Source: Alphaproteobacteria bacterium (lineage in GTDB: Bacteria > Pseudomonadota > Alphaproteobacteria > Rhizobiales > Hyphomicrobiaceae). Taken from it: a stretch of DNA of 37,433 nucleotides. The notes beneath the pieces were generated by a model, which saw only the letters and a list, made by a program, of their open reading frames with translations, had not been told where the DNA came from and did no database searches. The stretch is taken from the NCBI GenBank assembly GCA_018819265.1, contig JAHJQI010000070.1:1-37433 (forward strand), written 5' to 3'. Numbering within the stretch: position 1 is the first letter of the stretch; every line of letters starts with the position of its first letter. Of this stretch, positions 25,837 through 33,887 are shown in pieces. The position numbers were made by a program, and so were the translations under genes.

Positions 25837-26229
25837 TTAACGGGTGAGCTTGACGCTGACCTCCTGCGCGCCGAGGCCATGCACCGTGTCGTGGGCGCGG
25901 ACCCGGATCTCATCGACTCCTTCAGGGATCGCGACGCCGCTGAGCGAGCGGGTAAACGGCTGCTCCTCGACATGCGGGTGAGCCAGAACGCGTTTCCCGA
26001 TAACCTGCCCATCGGCTGTCATCACATCGAACCGGTCGGCGTAGTGATCCCAGCCATCGTCTGCGTGGCGGATGGTGGCCGAGACCTCATAGCGCCCGTC
26101 GGGCTGTCGCGTGGCATGCGCCGCAATGACGTCGGCTTCGCCGGCTCGAGCCGATGGCGCCGCCGCGGCGTTCAGCCCTGCAAGGAAGCTCAGCACCAGG
26201 ATTGACGGAACAAACTTTCGCAGCTGCAT
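25837..26229 (-). CDS. Small periplasmic protein of the metal-transport operon
   Basis: A 130-aa secreted protein: signal peptide about 1-30 (FVPSILVLSFLAGLNAAAAPSARA), then about 100 residues of beta-rich sequence. Histidines recur (IAAHATR, IRHADDGWDHYAD, LAHPHVEEQPF, RAHDTVHGLG), suggesting metal binding. It is the last gene downstream of the Mn/Zn ABC genes on the same strand, about 180 bp after the second permease, and may be co-transcribed. A role as metal chaperone is only a hypothesis. The start at 26229 is preferred over 26256 because the signal peptide begins there; AAGG lies about 8 nt upstream. Confidence 0.75.
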   Translation of the reverse strand: MQLRKFVPSILVLSFLAGLNAAAAPSARAGEADVIAAHATRQPDGRYEVSATIRHADDGWDHYADRFDVMTADGQVIGKRVLAHPHVEEQPFTRSLSGVAIPEGVDEIRVRAHDTVHGLGAQEVSVKLTR

Positions 26230-26239
26230 GTTGTTGCCT

Positions 26240-26284
26240 TGAGTCGATTGAGACAAGCCGGATTGAACGAAGCCGGATTGAGCC
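26240..26284. repeat. Degenerate 15-bp tandem repeat
   Basis: Two 15-bp units beginning AAGCCGGATTGA (26255-26269, 26270-26284) are preceded by a weaker copy (GAGTCGATTGA). It lies in the gap between the second permease and the periplasmic protein gene. Confidence 0.55.
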
Positions 26285-26412
26285 TATTCTGCAAACGAAA
26301 CACCGGAGCAATCAAACGTGGCAGCAGTTGGATCGACGTCCGTCGTGGGTCGCAAGCGGGTCCGCAAGAAGAGCTGAAGCGGGCAGCCGTCGCCAAAACG
26401 GGGACGCAGGAC

Positions 26413-27339
26413 TCACGCTTCGCGCGCGGCACCGATCCGTTTGCGCTTCGGTCCGAACAGGCATGCGGTCGCCAGGATCAGCCCCGATACCGTCGCGATC
26501 ATGCCGGCGGCGCTGACCGATCCGGCGGCACCAAACCACAGCGGACCGTAACCCGCGAAGACATATCCAAACACGGCCGAGGCGAGCGCGAACGCCGCGC
26601 TCCAGGCGACCTGCCGGCCGAGGTCGTCGGTCATCAACCGTGCGGCGGCCGGCGGGCAGATGAACATGGCGATGACGATGATCGAGCCGACGGCGTCGAA
26701 GGCGGCGACCGCGGCGATCGCCGTCACCACGACGAGGCCGAATCCGAGCAGCCGGGCGCGGATCCCCAACGAGAGCGCAAACCCCTCGTCGAACGTGGAA
26801 ATCTTCAGCGCGTTCCAGAAGACGAAGATGAATCCCGCGACAACTCCCAGCACAACCGCGAGCCGGACGACCTGAGGCGGCATCTGGGAAAGCGCGGCCC
26901 AATCGAAAAGCGAACCCCAGCCCTCCGCCTCGAGCCAGATCAGGCTTTCGAGATTGCCGTAAAGCGCGTGTTCCACATCGAGATGCACCGAACTCGTATC
27001 GCTCTGCTCGAGCAGCAGCACGCCGCCGGCAAACATCGCAGTGAACACGACGCCCATCGCTGCACCCGCATCGATCCGCCCCAGCCGCTTGATCGTTTCG
27101 ATCAGCAGCACCGCGACGATCGCCGCCAGCGACGCCCCCAGCATCATTGGCCACGCCGCCACCGTGCCGGTAATTAGGAACGCCACCACGATACCCGGCA
27201 GCACGACATGACTGATCGCATCCCCGATTAGCGCCTGGCGCCGCAGCAGCAGGAAGTTGCCGGGCAACGCGCAGGCAAGCGCGGCCAGCGTGCCGATCAG
27301 CATCGGCGTCAGGCTGAATTGAACGAAATCAGCGCCCAT
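26413..27339 (-). CDS. sitD: Mn/Zn ABC transporter permease, second subunit
   Basis: A 308-aa inner-membrane ABC-3 family permease with about eight or nine hydrophobic segments. The FLLLRRQALIGDAISHVVLPGIVVAFL signature near residue 30 is the conserved loop of this family, and FDAVGSIIVIAMFICPPAAARL is the coupling region. With its partner permease it forms the channel for manganese, zinc or iron. The ATG at 27339 overlaps the upstream stop (TGATG), so it is translationally coupled; a GTG one codon earlier is less likely. The symbol follows gene order only. Confidence 0.9.
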   Translation of the reverse strand: MGADFVQFSLTPMLIGTLAALACALPGNFLLLRRQALIGDAISHVVLPGIVVAFLITGTVAAWPMMLGASLAAIVAVLLIETIKRLGRIDAGAAMGVVFTAMFAGGVLLLEQSDTSSVHLDVEHALYGNLESLIWLEAEGWGSLFDWAALSQMPPQVVRLAVVLGVVAGFIFVFWNALKISTFDEGFALSLGIRARLLGFGLVVVTAIAAVAAFDAVGSIIVIAMFICPPAAARLMTDDLGRQVAWSAAFALASAVFGYVFAGYGPLWFGAAGSVSAAGMIATVSGLILATACLFGPKRKRIGAAREA

Positions 27340-28550
27340 CACGCGACAACACCTATTCTGTCCCCGATCCGCCGGTCGAGTTCCGCGATTTCGTCCGGTG
27401 TGAAGACCTTTTCGATCGCCGTCAGCCCGTCGAAGCGCGCAACTGACATGTCCTCCTGGTGGGTCTCCCGGGCAACCTCCCAGCGCGCCTCGTCGCGCAG
27501 CGCCTTCGCGGCCGCCGCTCGCCCGCTCAGCGTCGCCACGCCATCGGCGCGGATATGGCCGAAAAACCGCAGGACCTTCAAAGTCAGCCCGTCGAAGATC
27601 GGCTCACCGCGCGCAACCGCCAGCAGCCCCTGGCGTAGATGCACCTGTCGCTGGAAGCGGACGTGACGATAAAGCGAGGCGACGACGCCGCGAACCGGCG
27701 CGAACGCCAAGGACACCGCGAACAGCCCGAACGAGATGAGAACGATGATCGCCCCGGTCGGAACATTCGGATAGGCTGCGGAGGCCGCGGCCCCCGTATA
27801 TCCAGATACGCCTCCGATGACGGCGGCGATCGCAACCAGCCTGTCGACGCGTTCGGTCCAGAACCGTGCCGCCACCGCTGGAATGATCAACATCGCGACG
27901 ATCAGCACGAGCCCCACGACCTTGAGCCCGATCACCGTGACGACCAGCACCAGGCCCATCGTGGCGAGGTCGGTTGACCGCACGTCGACCCCGGTCGTCG
28001 CGGCGAACTCGGGGTCGAAGGCGACAAGCGTCATGCGCCGATGCAACAGCAGCAAGAGCAATCCGGCGACCGCACCTGCGATGGCAATGGTCACGGCTTC
28101 ATTGAACAGCATGCCGGCGGTCGAACCGAGCAGGAAGCTTTCAAGCCCCGCCTGCCGCCCGGAGGTCATGGTCTGGATGACCGTCATCAACACGATGCCG
28201 AAGCCGAAGAAGACGGACAGCACCGCACCGATGGCGGCATCTTCCGGCAGCCGCGTCTCGCGCGAGATCCAGTCGACCAATACGAGGGCCACGGCCGCGG
28301 AAGCAGCCGAGCCGATCATCAGTCCGGTGAGGTTGCGGCCATCGCCCCCGAACGCCACCATCGCCATGAAGGCGAGGCAGATGCCCGGCAGGGTCGCGTG
28401 GGCCGCCGCGTCGCTGACGAGCGATCGTTTGCGCAGGAAGATGAACGTTCCCGTCCCGCCAGCGGCGATCCCGAGCAGCGCTGCCCCGATCCCGACGAGC
28501 GCGGCGTTGTAGCCCGATTGCAGCAATAGCGCGCTGAGGAACCCTTCCAT
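27339..28550 (-). CDS. sitC: Mn/Zn ABC transporter permease with cytosolic C-terminal extension
   Basis: A 403-aa permease of the ABC-3 family. About nine membrane segments occupy residues 1-290 (FIFLRKRSLVSDAAAHATLPGICLAF and KVVGLVLIVAMLIIPAVAARF are family signatures). A soluble tail of ~110 residues follows (LYRHVRFQRQVHLRQGL to the end). It looks like a winged-helix/DtxR-type domain, an extension known in some permeases of this family. The start at 28550 lies 8 nt after the ATPase stop, with AAGG upstream; the open frame continues to 28739 without support. The stop overlaps the next start. Confidence 0.9.
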   Translation of the reverse strand: MEGFLSALLLQSGYNAALVGIGAALLGIAAGGTGTFIFLRKRSLVSDAAAHATLPGICLAFMAMVAFGGDGRNLTGLMIGSAASAAVALVLVDWISRETRLPEDAAIGAVLSVFFGFGIVLMTVIQTMTSGRQAGLESFLLGSTAGMLFNEAVTIAIAGAVAGLLLLLLHRRMTLVAFDPEFAATTGVDVRSTDLATMGLVLVVTVIGLKVVGLVLIVAMLIIPAVAARFWTERVDRLVAIAAVIGGVSGYTGAAASAAYPNVPTGAIIVLISFGLFAVSLAFAPVRGVVASLYRHVRFQRQVHLRQGLLAVARGEPIFDGLTLKVLRFFGHIRADGVATLSGRAAAAKALRDEARWEVARETHQEDMSVARFDGLTAIEKVFTPDEIAELDRRIGDRIGVVA

Positions 28551-28558
28551 GTGCGACC

Positions 28559-29392
28559 TTACTCGACCGGCAGCCGCAGCTGCTCGATGTGGGCCCCGGC
28601 CAGACGTCCGCCGTAGGTCTTTTGCAGGTTCCTGTCGGTGAAGGTCGAAGCCACCGGACCCTCGGCGATTTTGCGCACGTTGATGAGGAGGACGTCGTCG
28701 AAGTACCGCTCCACCGTCGACAGGTCGTGATGTACGCAAATGACGGTGCGGCCTTCAGTCTTGAGGCTTTTCAGGACATCCATGATGGTCCGCTCGGTCG
28801 CGGCATCGACACCGGCGAGCGGTTCGTCCAGGAGGTAGAGATCGGCATCCTGCGCCAGCGCCCGCGCCAGGAACACGCGCTGCTGCTGTCCGCCCGAAAG
28901 CTGGCCGATCTGGCGTTCGGCAAAATCGGCCATGCCGACTCGATCGAGGCACGCCAGCGCCGTCGAGCGCTCCTTCGTGCCCGCGAACCTGAGGAAGCCC
29001 AGCGTGCGGTAAAGCCCCATCATCACGACGTCGACGACGCGGGCGGGAAAGTCCCAGTCGACACTGGCGCGTTGCGGCACGTAGGCCATGCGACCGCGCA
29101 CCTGTTCGATGGGTTGGCCGAACACGCGCACTGTTCCCGAAAGACGCGGCACAATGCCCAGAGCCGCCTTGATGAGCGTCGACTTGCCTGCACCATTAGG
29201 GCCGACGATGGCAATCATGCGTCCTGCCGCGAAGCTCGCGTCGATGGAAAAGATCGCCGGCTTCTCGCCATAGGAAACCGTCAAACCATCGATGAGAAGC
29301 GGCAGATTGGACAGATCGGCGGCAAGCGCCGTTTCGCCATTTCTGGCGACGATCCCGATTGAACCCTGCAAAGCGTTGCGCACCTTTTTCAC
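28559..29392 (-). CDS. sitB: Mn/Zn ABC transporter ATP-binding protein
   Basis: A 277-aa ABC ATPase that powers metal import. The Walker A is GPNGAGKST (near residue 64), the Q-loop is in [13 protein letters not shown], the signature is LSGGQQQR and the Walker B is [10 protein letters not shown], with the H-loop in CVHHDLS. VDWDFP after the Q-loop is typical of Mn/Zn importers. The start is GTG at 29392, directly after the stop of the binding-protein gene. The N-terminal ~25 residues before [10 protein letters not shown] are longer than usual, so a later start is possible. Confidence 0.93.
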   Translation of the reverse strand: MKKVRNALQGSIGIVARNGETALAADLSNLPLLIDGLTVSYGEKPAIFSIDASFAAGRMIAIVGPNGAGKSTLIKAALGIVPRLSGTVRVFGQPIEQVRGRMAYVPQRASVDWDFPARVVDVVMMGLYRTLGFLRFAGTKERSTALACLDRVGMADFAERQIGQLSGGQQQRVFLARALAQDADLYLLDEPLAGVDAATERTIMDVLKSLKTEGRTVICVHHDLSTVERYFDDVLLINVRKIAEGPVASTFTDRNLQKTYGGRLAGAHIEQLRLPVE

Positions 29393-30394
29393 CTATCCCG
29401 ACACCGTCAGCAGCCCGGCCATCCCACGCTCCGGCGCGGATCCCCCGAGCGCACGCGTAATGGTCGTAACGTTGTGGTCGATCATTCCGACGTATGTGCC
29501 CTCATAGGTTCCCGGCTTGCCCATGGCGTCCGAGAACAGTTCGCCGCCAATGCTGACTTTGTGCCCGCGTGCCGCCGCGCCTTCGATGACCGCGCGAACG
29601 TTGCGGTCGGCGACCGAGGTCTCGACGAAAACGGCGCTGATCTTGCGCGCGACGATATCCTCGACGATGGCCCTGATGCGGCTGAGACCGGCTTCGCTCT
29701 CTGTCGAAATGCCCTGGATGCCGATCACCTCGTAGCCGTACGACTTGCCGAAATAATTGAACGCATCGTGCGCCGTCAGCAGCACGCGTTGCCCCTCCCG
29801 AACACTCGCCAGGGCCTGTCTGGCATAAACGCCGATTTCGGCGATCCGCTTGAGATAGGCGTCGGCGTTGGCCTGGAACAGCGCCTCGTCATCTGGCGAG
29901 ACAGCAATCAGGCGGTCGCGAACAGAATTCACCACATGCCGCCAGCGATCCGGATCCATCCATACGTGCGGATCGAACCGCCCCGCATAGGTCTTGTGGC
30001 TGATCAGTTGATCGGGCGGCACCGCTTCGCCGACAGCGAATACCCTTTTGCGCTTGCCAAGATCGACGAGAAATTCCTCCAGCTGTGCTTCAAGGTAGAG
30101 GCCGTTCCAGAACACCACGTCGGCCTTCACCAGCGCCACGATGTCGCTTCGCGTTTGCCGGTAGGTGTGGGGATCGATGCCAGGCCCCATCAGGGCGGTC
30201 ACTTCGACCCGCTCCCCGCCGATGGCGCTTGCGGCGTCCGCGATCATGCTCGTTGTCGCAACAACCTTGATCCTGCCCGAGACCGCACCGGCGACCGTGT
30301 CCCGGTCTGTCGACAGGAGTACGCCCGTCGCCAGGCAGAATGCCACAGCGTATATCCAAATTCGCTTTGTCCATCCCCTCGCAGAGGTATGCAT
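29393..30394 (-). CDS. sitA: Mn/Zn ABC transporter substrate-binding protein
   Basis: A 333-aa periplasmic cluster A-I metal-binding protein. A signal peptide is present at about 1-38. Expected ligands are His76 (GIDPHTYR), His143 (FDPHVWMDP), a Glu in STESEAG (about 232-234) and Asp306 (VGMIDHNV); this His-His-Glu-Asp set is typical of manganese-binding members. No His-rich loop of the ZnuA type is seen, which favours manganese over zinc. The ATG at 30394 has AGGA about 6 nt upstream. It is the first gene of the operon, divergent from mntR, with an MntR operator between. Confidence 0.93.
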   Translation of the reverse strand: MHTSARGWTKRIWIYAVAFCLATGVLLSTDRDTVAGAVSGRIKVVATTSMIADAASAIGGERVEVTALMGPGIDPHTYRQTRSDIVALVKADVVFWNGLYLEAQLEEFLVDLGKRKRVFAVGEAVPPDQLISHKTYAGRFDPHVWMDPDRWRHVVNSVRDRLIAVSPDDEALFQANADAYLKRIAEIGVYARQALASVREGQRVLLTAHDAFNYFGKSYGYEVIGIQGISTESEAGLSRIRAIVEDIVARKISAVFVETSVADRNVRAVIEGAAARGHKVSIGGELFSDAMGKPGTYEGTYVGMIDHNVTTITRALGGSAPERGMAGLLTVSG

Positions 30395-30488
30395 CAAGAT
30401 CCTGTTCGCAAGTGCCGATTGGGCCGGCAGCCGTTGTTCTTCGCGTGGTCCGAAGTGCCGGCGCAGCGATTGCCAAGACAGTAAGTGG

Positions 30489-30518
30489 TTGCAAGCAATA
30501 ATAGCCTTGGTGTATAAA
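30489..30518 (+). promoter_or_regulatory. Probable mntR promoter
   Basis: TTGCAA (30489-30494), an 18-bp spacer, then TATAAA (30513-30518). The -10 overlaps the MntR operator by two bases. A TTGACA on the other strand (30545-30540) could be the -35 of the divergent uptake operon. Confidence 0.5.
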
Positions 30519-30538
30519 ACTTAGTGCATGCTAAGTTT
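30517..30538. promoter_or_regulatory. MntR operator between sitA and mntR
   Basis: Perfect palindrome AAACTTAG-N6-CTAAGTTT. It differs from the enterobacterial MntR site (AAACATAG-N6-CTATGTTT) by one base in each arm. Placed between sitA and mntR, it should repress both when manganese is plentiful. Confidence 0.85.
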
Positions 30539-30596
30539 GTGTCAAGATGTTATTGTCGCCGCCTGATCGATATCGCCCGCTGGAACGGAGCCCGAG

Positions 30597-31058
30597 ATGA
30601 GCCCCCCTGACGACCGCGCCGAGGAAGCCAGGCGCCATGCCGAGAGGTTCCAGCGCGTCCGCGCGGCCCATCAGACCGAGGTCGCCGAGGACTACGTCGA
30701 ACTGATTGCCCAGCTGATAGATGAAACGGGGGAGGCCCGTGTGGTGGATCTCGCCGTCTGGCTCGGCGTCACCAACGCGACGGTCAACAACACCATCCAG
30801 CGCCTGCAGCGCGACGGTCTCGTCACGACGAAGCCGTACCGGTCGATCTTCCTGACCGACGCCGGCCGCGATCTCGCCGTGCAGTCGCGCAAGCGCCACG
30901 ATATCGTCCGCGAATTCCTGATGGCGCTGGGCGTCGACGCGGAAACCGCCGACATCGACGCGGAAGGCATCGAACACCACGTCAGTGATGACACCCTCAA
31001 GGCCTTTGCCAAATACCTTGCGCGTTCATCGAACACGGCGGGCCGCCGCAGGAGTTGA
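30597..31058 (+). CDS. mntR: Manganese-responsive regulator MntR
   Basis: A 153-aa DtxR-family repressor that binds DNA with Mn(II). The winged helix-turn-helix is near residues 35-85 (EDYVELIAQLIDETGEARVVDLAVWLGV, ATVNNTIQRLQRDGLVTTKPYR). The metal-binding/dimerisation domain includes RKRHDIVREFLMALGVD and AEGIEHHVSDDTLKAF. Length matches the gram-negative MntR type without an SH3 domain. GGAG lies about 7 nt before the ATG. It is divergent from the uptake operon. Confidence 0.93.
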   Translation: MSPPDDRAEEARRHAERFQRVRAAHQTEVAEDYVELIAQLIDETGEARVVDLAVWLGVTNATVNNTIQRLQRDGLVTTKPYRSIFLTDAGRDLAVQSRKRHDIVREFLMALGVDAETADIDAEGIEHHVSDDTLKAFAKYLARSSNTAGRRRS

Positions 31059-31092
31059 CCTGCCGATCGGTTGGCGATCCTTGCGGCAGACG

Positions 31093-31119
31093 AAAGGCCG
31101 CCCAGAAGAGCGGCCTTTT
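31093..31119. terminator. Bidirectional terminator after mntR
   Basis: AAAGGCCGC (31093-31101) pairs with GCGGCCTTT (31110-31118) over an 8-nt loop, followed by T. It lies between the convergent mntR and DUF1127-type genes. Confidence 0.85.
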
Positions 31120-31146
31120 CAATCGTTACGCAACTCTGCGTTCGGC

Positions 31147-31371
31147 TCAATCGGTCAGATACATGTCGCTGATGTACTTGCCCAGCGTCTCGCGCGACAG
31201 GCCGCGCGCGGCTAGCTGTGCGTCGGAGAGGCGGTTGAGGCGGTCATAGGCGAGCGCCGCGCTGTTGGCGCGGGCAAACGCCGTGAATAAGCCCGAAACG
31301 CCGGTGATCACGTCCTTGGCGAAAGCCAGTGCCGAAGGGGTCTCGTGCGCAATTCTTGTAGCGATGCTCAT
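31147..31371 (-). CDS. DUF1127-type small protein
   Basis: A 74-aa protein. The C-terminus LNRLSDAQLAARGLSRETLGKYISDMYLTD fits the DUF1127 family, which in some alphaproteobacteria has RNA-binding or phosphate/carbon-related roles; no function can be assigned here. The N-terminal half is Ala-rich and probably helical. GAGAG lies about 10 nt upstream of the ATG. Confidence 0.8.
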   Translation of the reverse strand: MSIATRIAHETPSALAFAKDVITGVSGLFTAFARANSAALAYDRLNRLSDAQLAARGLSRETLGKYISDMYLTD

Positions 31372-31676
31372 GGTCGTTCTCTCTTTATGGCGCGGGGCGA
31401 TCCCCACTGGTATGCCACCGTGGCATGCCAGATAGATGCGCCGCACCATCGTTTTGTGCAACGCACAAATCAGCAGACCTGATCCGCACTCAGCGCATAT
31501 CTTTTCCTTCGCCCGCAAAAAGCTGGAACATGCTCTGCGCAATCAGGGGTTTTGCCGCCCCGCGCGAAGTCAGGCTTGCAAGGCGCCGAGAGCATCGCTA
31601 AGTCTTCGCACGCGCGCCCGCTCACCTGTCATGACACTGCCGCTCAAGCGGCACGACCAACAGCTCTGACCGCGTC
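31372..31676. other. Gap upstream of tRNA-Thr
   Basis: About 305 bases with no supported gene. It holds a palindrome GGTATGCCA-CCG-TGGCATGCC (31409-31429, one wobble), 38 bp upstream of the DUF1127-type start and a possible operator for it. The rest has no visible signal apart from whatever drives the tRNA. Confidence 0.5.
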
Positions 31677-31752
<76 letters not shown>

Positions 31753-31753
31753 A

Positions 31754-31849
31754 TGTTTTCAACGACTTAGGGTTGCCGGCATTTTTGAGAATTCTGCGCT
31801 AGCGACCAATTAGCGACCAATTTTTGGTGATCTCTTGAGGTTGAAAACA
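31754..31849. repeat. att-site-like repeats next to tRNA-Thr
   Basis: TGTTTTCAAC (31754-31763) and GTTGAAAACA (31840-31849) form a perfect 10-bp inverted repeat starting 2 bp after the tRNA. Between them TAGCGACCAAT occurs twice in tandem (31800-31821). Core-flanking inverted repeats plus direct repeats are the usual layout of tyrosine-integrase core and arm sites. Confidence 0.6.
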
Positions 31850-32044
31850 GTTTTGAAGTGCTGTTGGTCATCGTTTCGTGCGTCCAGCGGCTGCTTCGCA
31901 AAGGTTCACTACTACGGCGAAGCGGGCCGCTTTTCTGTGGTTCACGTCTGCTGAGTAGTTGAGAGCGGTGCAATGGTTCCACCGTCCTGCCGGATAACAG
32001 AACTCGTGTTGTTCACACTTTCCAAGTGTGGCTAGATGGCGACG

Positions 32045-32073
32045 TTGGCTTAGTCCGGGCATCAAGATATATC
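32045..32073 (+). promoter_or_regulatory. Probable promoter of the three-gene operon
   Basis: TTGGCT (32045-32050), a 17-bp spacer, then TATATC (32068-32073), 31 bp before the first gene. A small hairpin CACACTT-TCC-AAGTGTG lies just upstream (32014-32030). Confidence 0.5.
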
Positions 32074-32104
32074 GTAAGAATTATCCTTGAATCGCTAAGA
32101 TGAG

Positions 32105-32542
32105 GTGGCGTTGTACTCAATAGACCTTGCTTCCGCAGCGCGTCGACACCTCCGTGCCGGCCAGCTTCTCGATATTGCAGCCGAACCTGGTGTGCAACCA
32201 GGGTGCAAGGCAATCGCTGGATACCTTTTTGGTTTAGCAGGGGAACTTGCTCTTAAACAGCTAATGCGCGAGTTATTGAACCTGCGGCCAAAGTCAGGGG
32301 AGAGAGGCCGGGGAGATCCCTTTTTCGCGCACTTCCCTGAGCTCCGATCCATGCTGCTAGATATGGAAGCATCACACGGAAGACGGGCTGCTGAACTGCG
32401 GGCTATCCTGGCTGATCAAAAATTCTTCCAGGATTGGAACATCAAAATGCGATATGCACCAGCCACCGATGTCAAGTCCCAGTGGGTGTCGGCGTGGCGA
32501 ACGACGGCGGAGGAACTGGTAAGTCGGATGGACGCATTTTGA
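32105..32542 (+). CDS. HEPN-like small protein, first gene of the operon
   Basis: A 145-aa helical protein. DLASAARRHLRAGQLL, IAGYLFGLAGELALKQLM, FFAHFPELR and WNIKMRYAP recall the spacing of HEPN-type proteins (A-x-L near the start, AgYl-x-G-x-A-x-E-x-x-LK in helix 2). An R-x6-H pattern (RGDPFFAH) can be found, but it is not in the usual HEPN position, so RNase activity is unproven. The start is GTG at 32105, with AGG just before it. The stop overlaps the next start (TTGA), so the two are coupled. Composition is lower in GC than the flanking chromosome. Confidence 0.72.
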   Translation: MALYSIDLASAARRHLRAGQLLDIAAEPGVQPGCKAIAGYLFGLAGELALKQLMRELLNLRPKSGERGRGDPFFAHFPELRSMLLDMEASHGRRAAELRAILADQKFFQDWNIKMRYAPATDVKSQWVSAWRTTAEELVSRMDAF

Positions 32543-33885
32543 GCAACGCCCAACAAATTTTGTTCGATACTTCTTTGCCTCTGCTTGTTGATGCGGTCGT
32601 GGAGCTTTTGGGTTCAGACGAAGCCCAGCAAGGGGTCTTCCTGCGAGACAGCACAGGACGTCTCGCATTCATATGTGCGTCTGAAACAGCCTCCGACGAA
32701 CTTCGCAAGCAATACGCAATGACACTGCGCGACCGCTTAGCAAGCTACGCGCGGGCAGACCGGCCGATAGCGTTCAAAGGTGATCCAGGCGTAGATGAGA
32801 TACTTAGCGATCCAGCTAGATTGCCTGTACGAGTTGGTTCATTCGACTGCCAACTTATCGATCGACGGATAGTGGGCACAGGGTGGTTGGGCTCCCCAAA
32901 AAGTCAGTCTACTAGACCGCCGCGAGTAGTATTTTCAAGCATTAAGGGCGGCGTGGGTCGCTCGTCGGCCTTAGTAATTGCCGCAGCAGACTTAGCAAGG
33001 AACAACAAGAATGTACTCGTGGTTGATCTCGATTTAGAAGCGCCTGGGCTCGGCGATCTACTCCTCAGTCCTGATCGAATGCCAAAATTGGGCGTAATCG
33101 ATTTTCTAGTTGAGAATGGTATCGGTGGCGTCCCTGACTCACTTCTAAACGATTTTATTGGAATCAGCACACTTACATCGGCTAGTGGGGGGAGAGTTGA
33201 CGTCATTCCCGCCTTAGGTGGCCAATCGAGCGAAAACGCGGCAAATGTGCTGCCTAAGCTTGCGCGCGCAATGGTGGAGGATTTTACAGAAGACGGAGGA
33301 CTAGTGCCGGTCTCTGAGCAGATAGCAACGATGATTTCAAGTTTTATCGCGAAGAATTCATATGATATTGTACTTATTGACAGCCGGGCTGGCCTCGCTG
33401 AGATTTCTGCCCCATCAATAATTAGCCTGGGTGCCACCGTATTGTTATTCGGCACTACACAATTGCAAACAGTTCGAGGTTACCGCGCGTTGTTGGCCAC
33501 CTTGGGGCAACTCGCAAGGCGCGATCGTGCGCGAGGCTTTAATGCTGACTGGCGGCTCAGTCTCAAAGCTGTGGTCGCAAAGACAACGCTACAAGAGGAG
33601 ACTTTGGCAGCACATCGAGACGCCCTCTATGACGTGTTCGCCGAAGAGCTTTACGACGAAGATAGCAATAGTCTCGACGATATAAACTTCAATATAGACG
33701 ACCGCGAGGCCCCACACTGGCCCCTGGTGATTCCCTTCAATTCAGCATTTATCCAGTTCGACCCCCTGCGCGATCCGAGCCACTTAACAAGCGCGTTCTA
33801 TGAGCAGACTTTCCAGCCATTCCTCAGTGGCCTTTATGCGCTTCTCAATCTTGACGATCTATCCGATAACTCGACGGTAGCGTAA
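32539..33885 (+). CDS. KGGVGR-variant ParA/MinD-type ATPase
   Basis: A 448-aa P-loop protein. The first ~125 residues are an unrecognised domain. The ATPase domain then starts with the deviant Walker A K136-G-G-V-G-R-S-S143, where ParA/MinD has KGGVGKT. DLDLEAPG at 163-170 is the switch I/A' motif and YDIVLIDSRAGLAE is the Walker B region. Replacement of the second lysine by arginine defines a variant subfamily known from uncharacterised and conflict-type gene clusters. It is probably cytoplasmic. TTG at 32539 is the chosen start, giving a TTGA overlap with the previous gene; a frame upstream to 32434 lies inside that gene. The next gene begins 2 bp after the stop. Confidence 0.85.
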   Translation: MSNAQQILFDTSLPLLVDAVVELLGSDEAQQGVFLRDSTGRLAFICASETASDELRKQYAMTLRDRLASYARADRPIAFKGDPGVDEILSDPARLPVRVGSFDCQLIDRRIVGTGWLGSPKSQSTRPPRVVFSSIKGGVGRSSALVIAAADLARNNKNVLVVDLDLEAPGLGDLLLSPDRMPKLGVIDFLVENGIGGVPDSLLNDFIGISTLTSASGGRVDVIPALGGQSSENAANVLPKLARAMVEDFTEDGGLVPVSEQIATMISSFIAKNSYDIVLIDSRAGLAEISAPSIISLGATVLLFGTTQLQTVRGYRALLATLGQLARRDRARGFNADWRLSLKAVVAKTTLQEETLAAHRDALYDVFAEELYDEDSNSLDDINFNIDDREAPHWPLVIPFNSAFIQFDPLRDPSHLTSAFYEQTFQPFLSGLYALLNLDDLSDNSTVA

Positions 33886-33887
33886 CG

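Noticed and set aside
28551..28739. An N-terminal extension of the first permease
   Set aside because: It overlaps the ATPase gene in another frame and is Arg-rich; the start at 28550 directly follows the ATPase stop.
32105..32542. A definite HEPN ribonuclease
   Set aside because: The R-x6-H match is not in the usual helix and could be chance, so only a HEPN-like call is kept.
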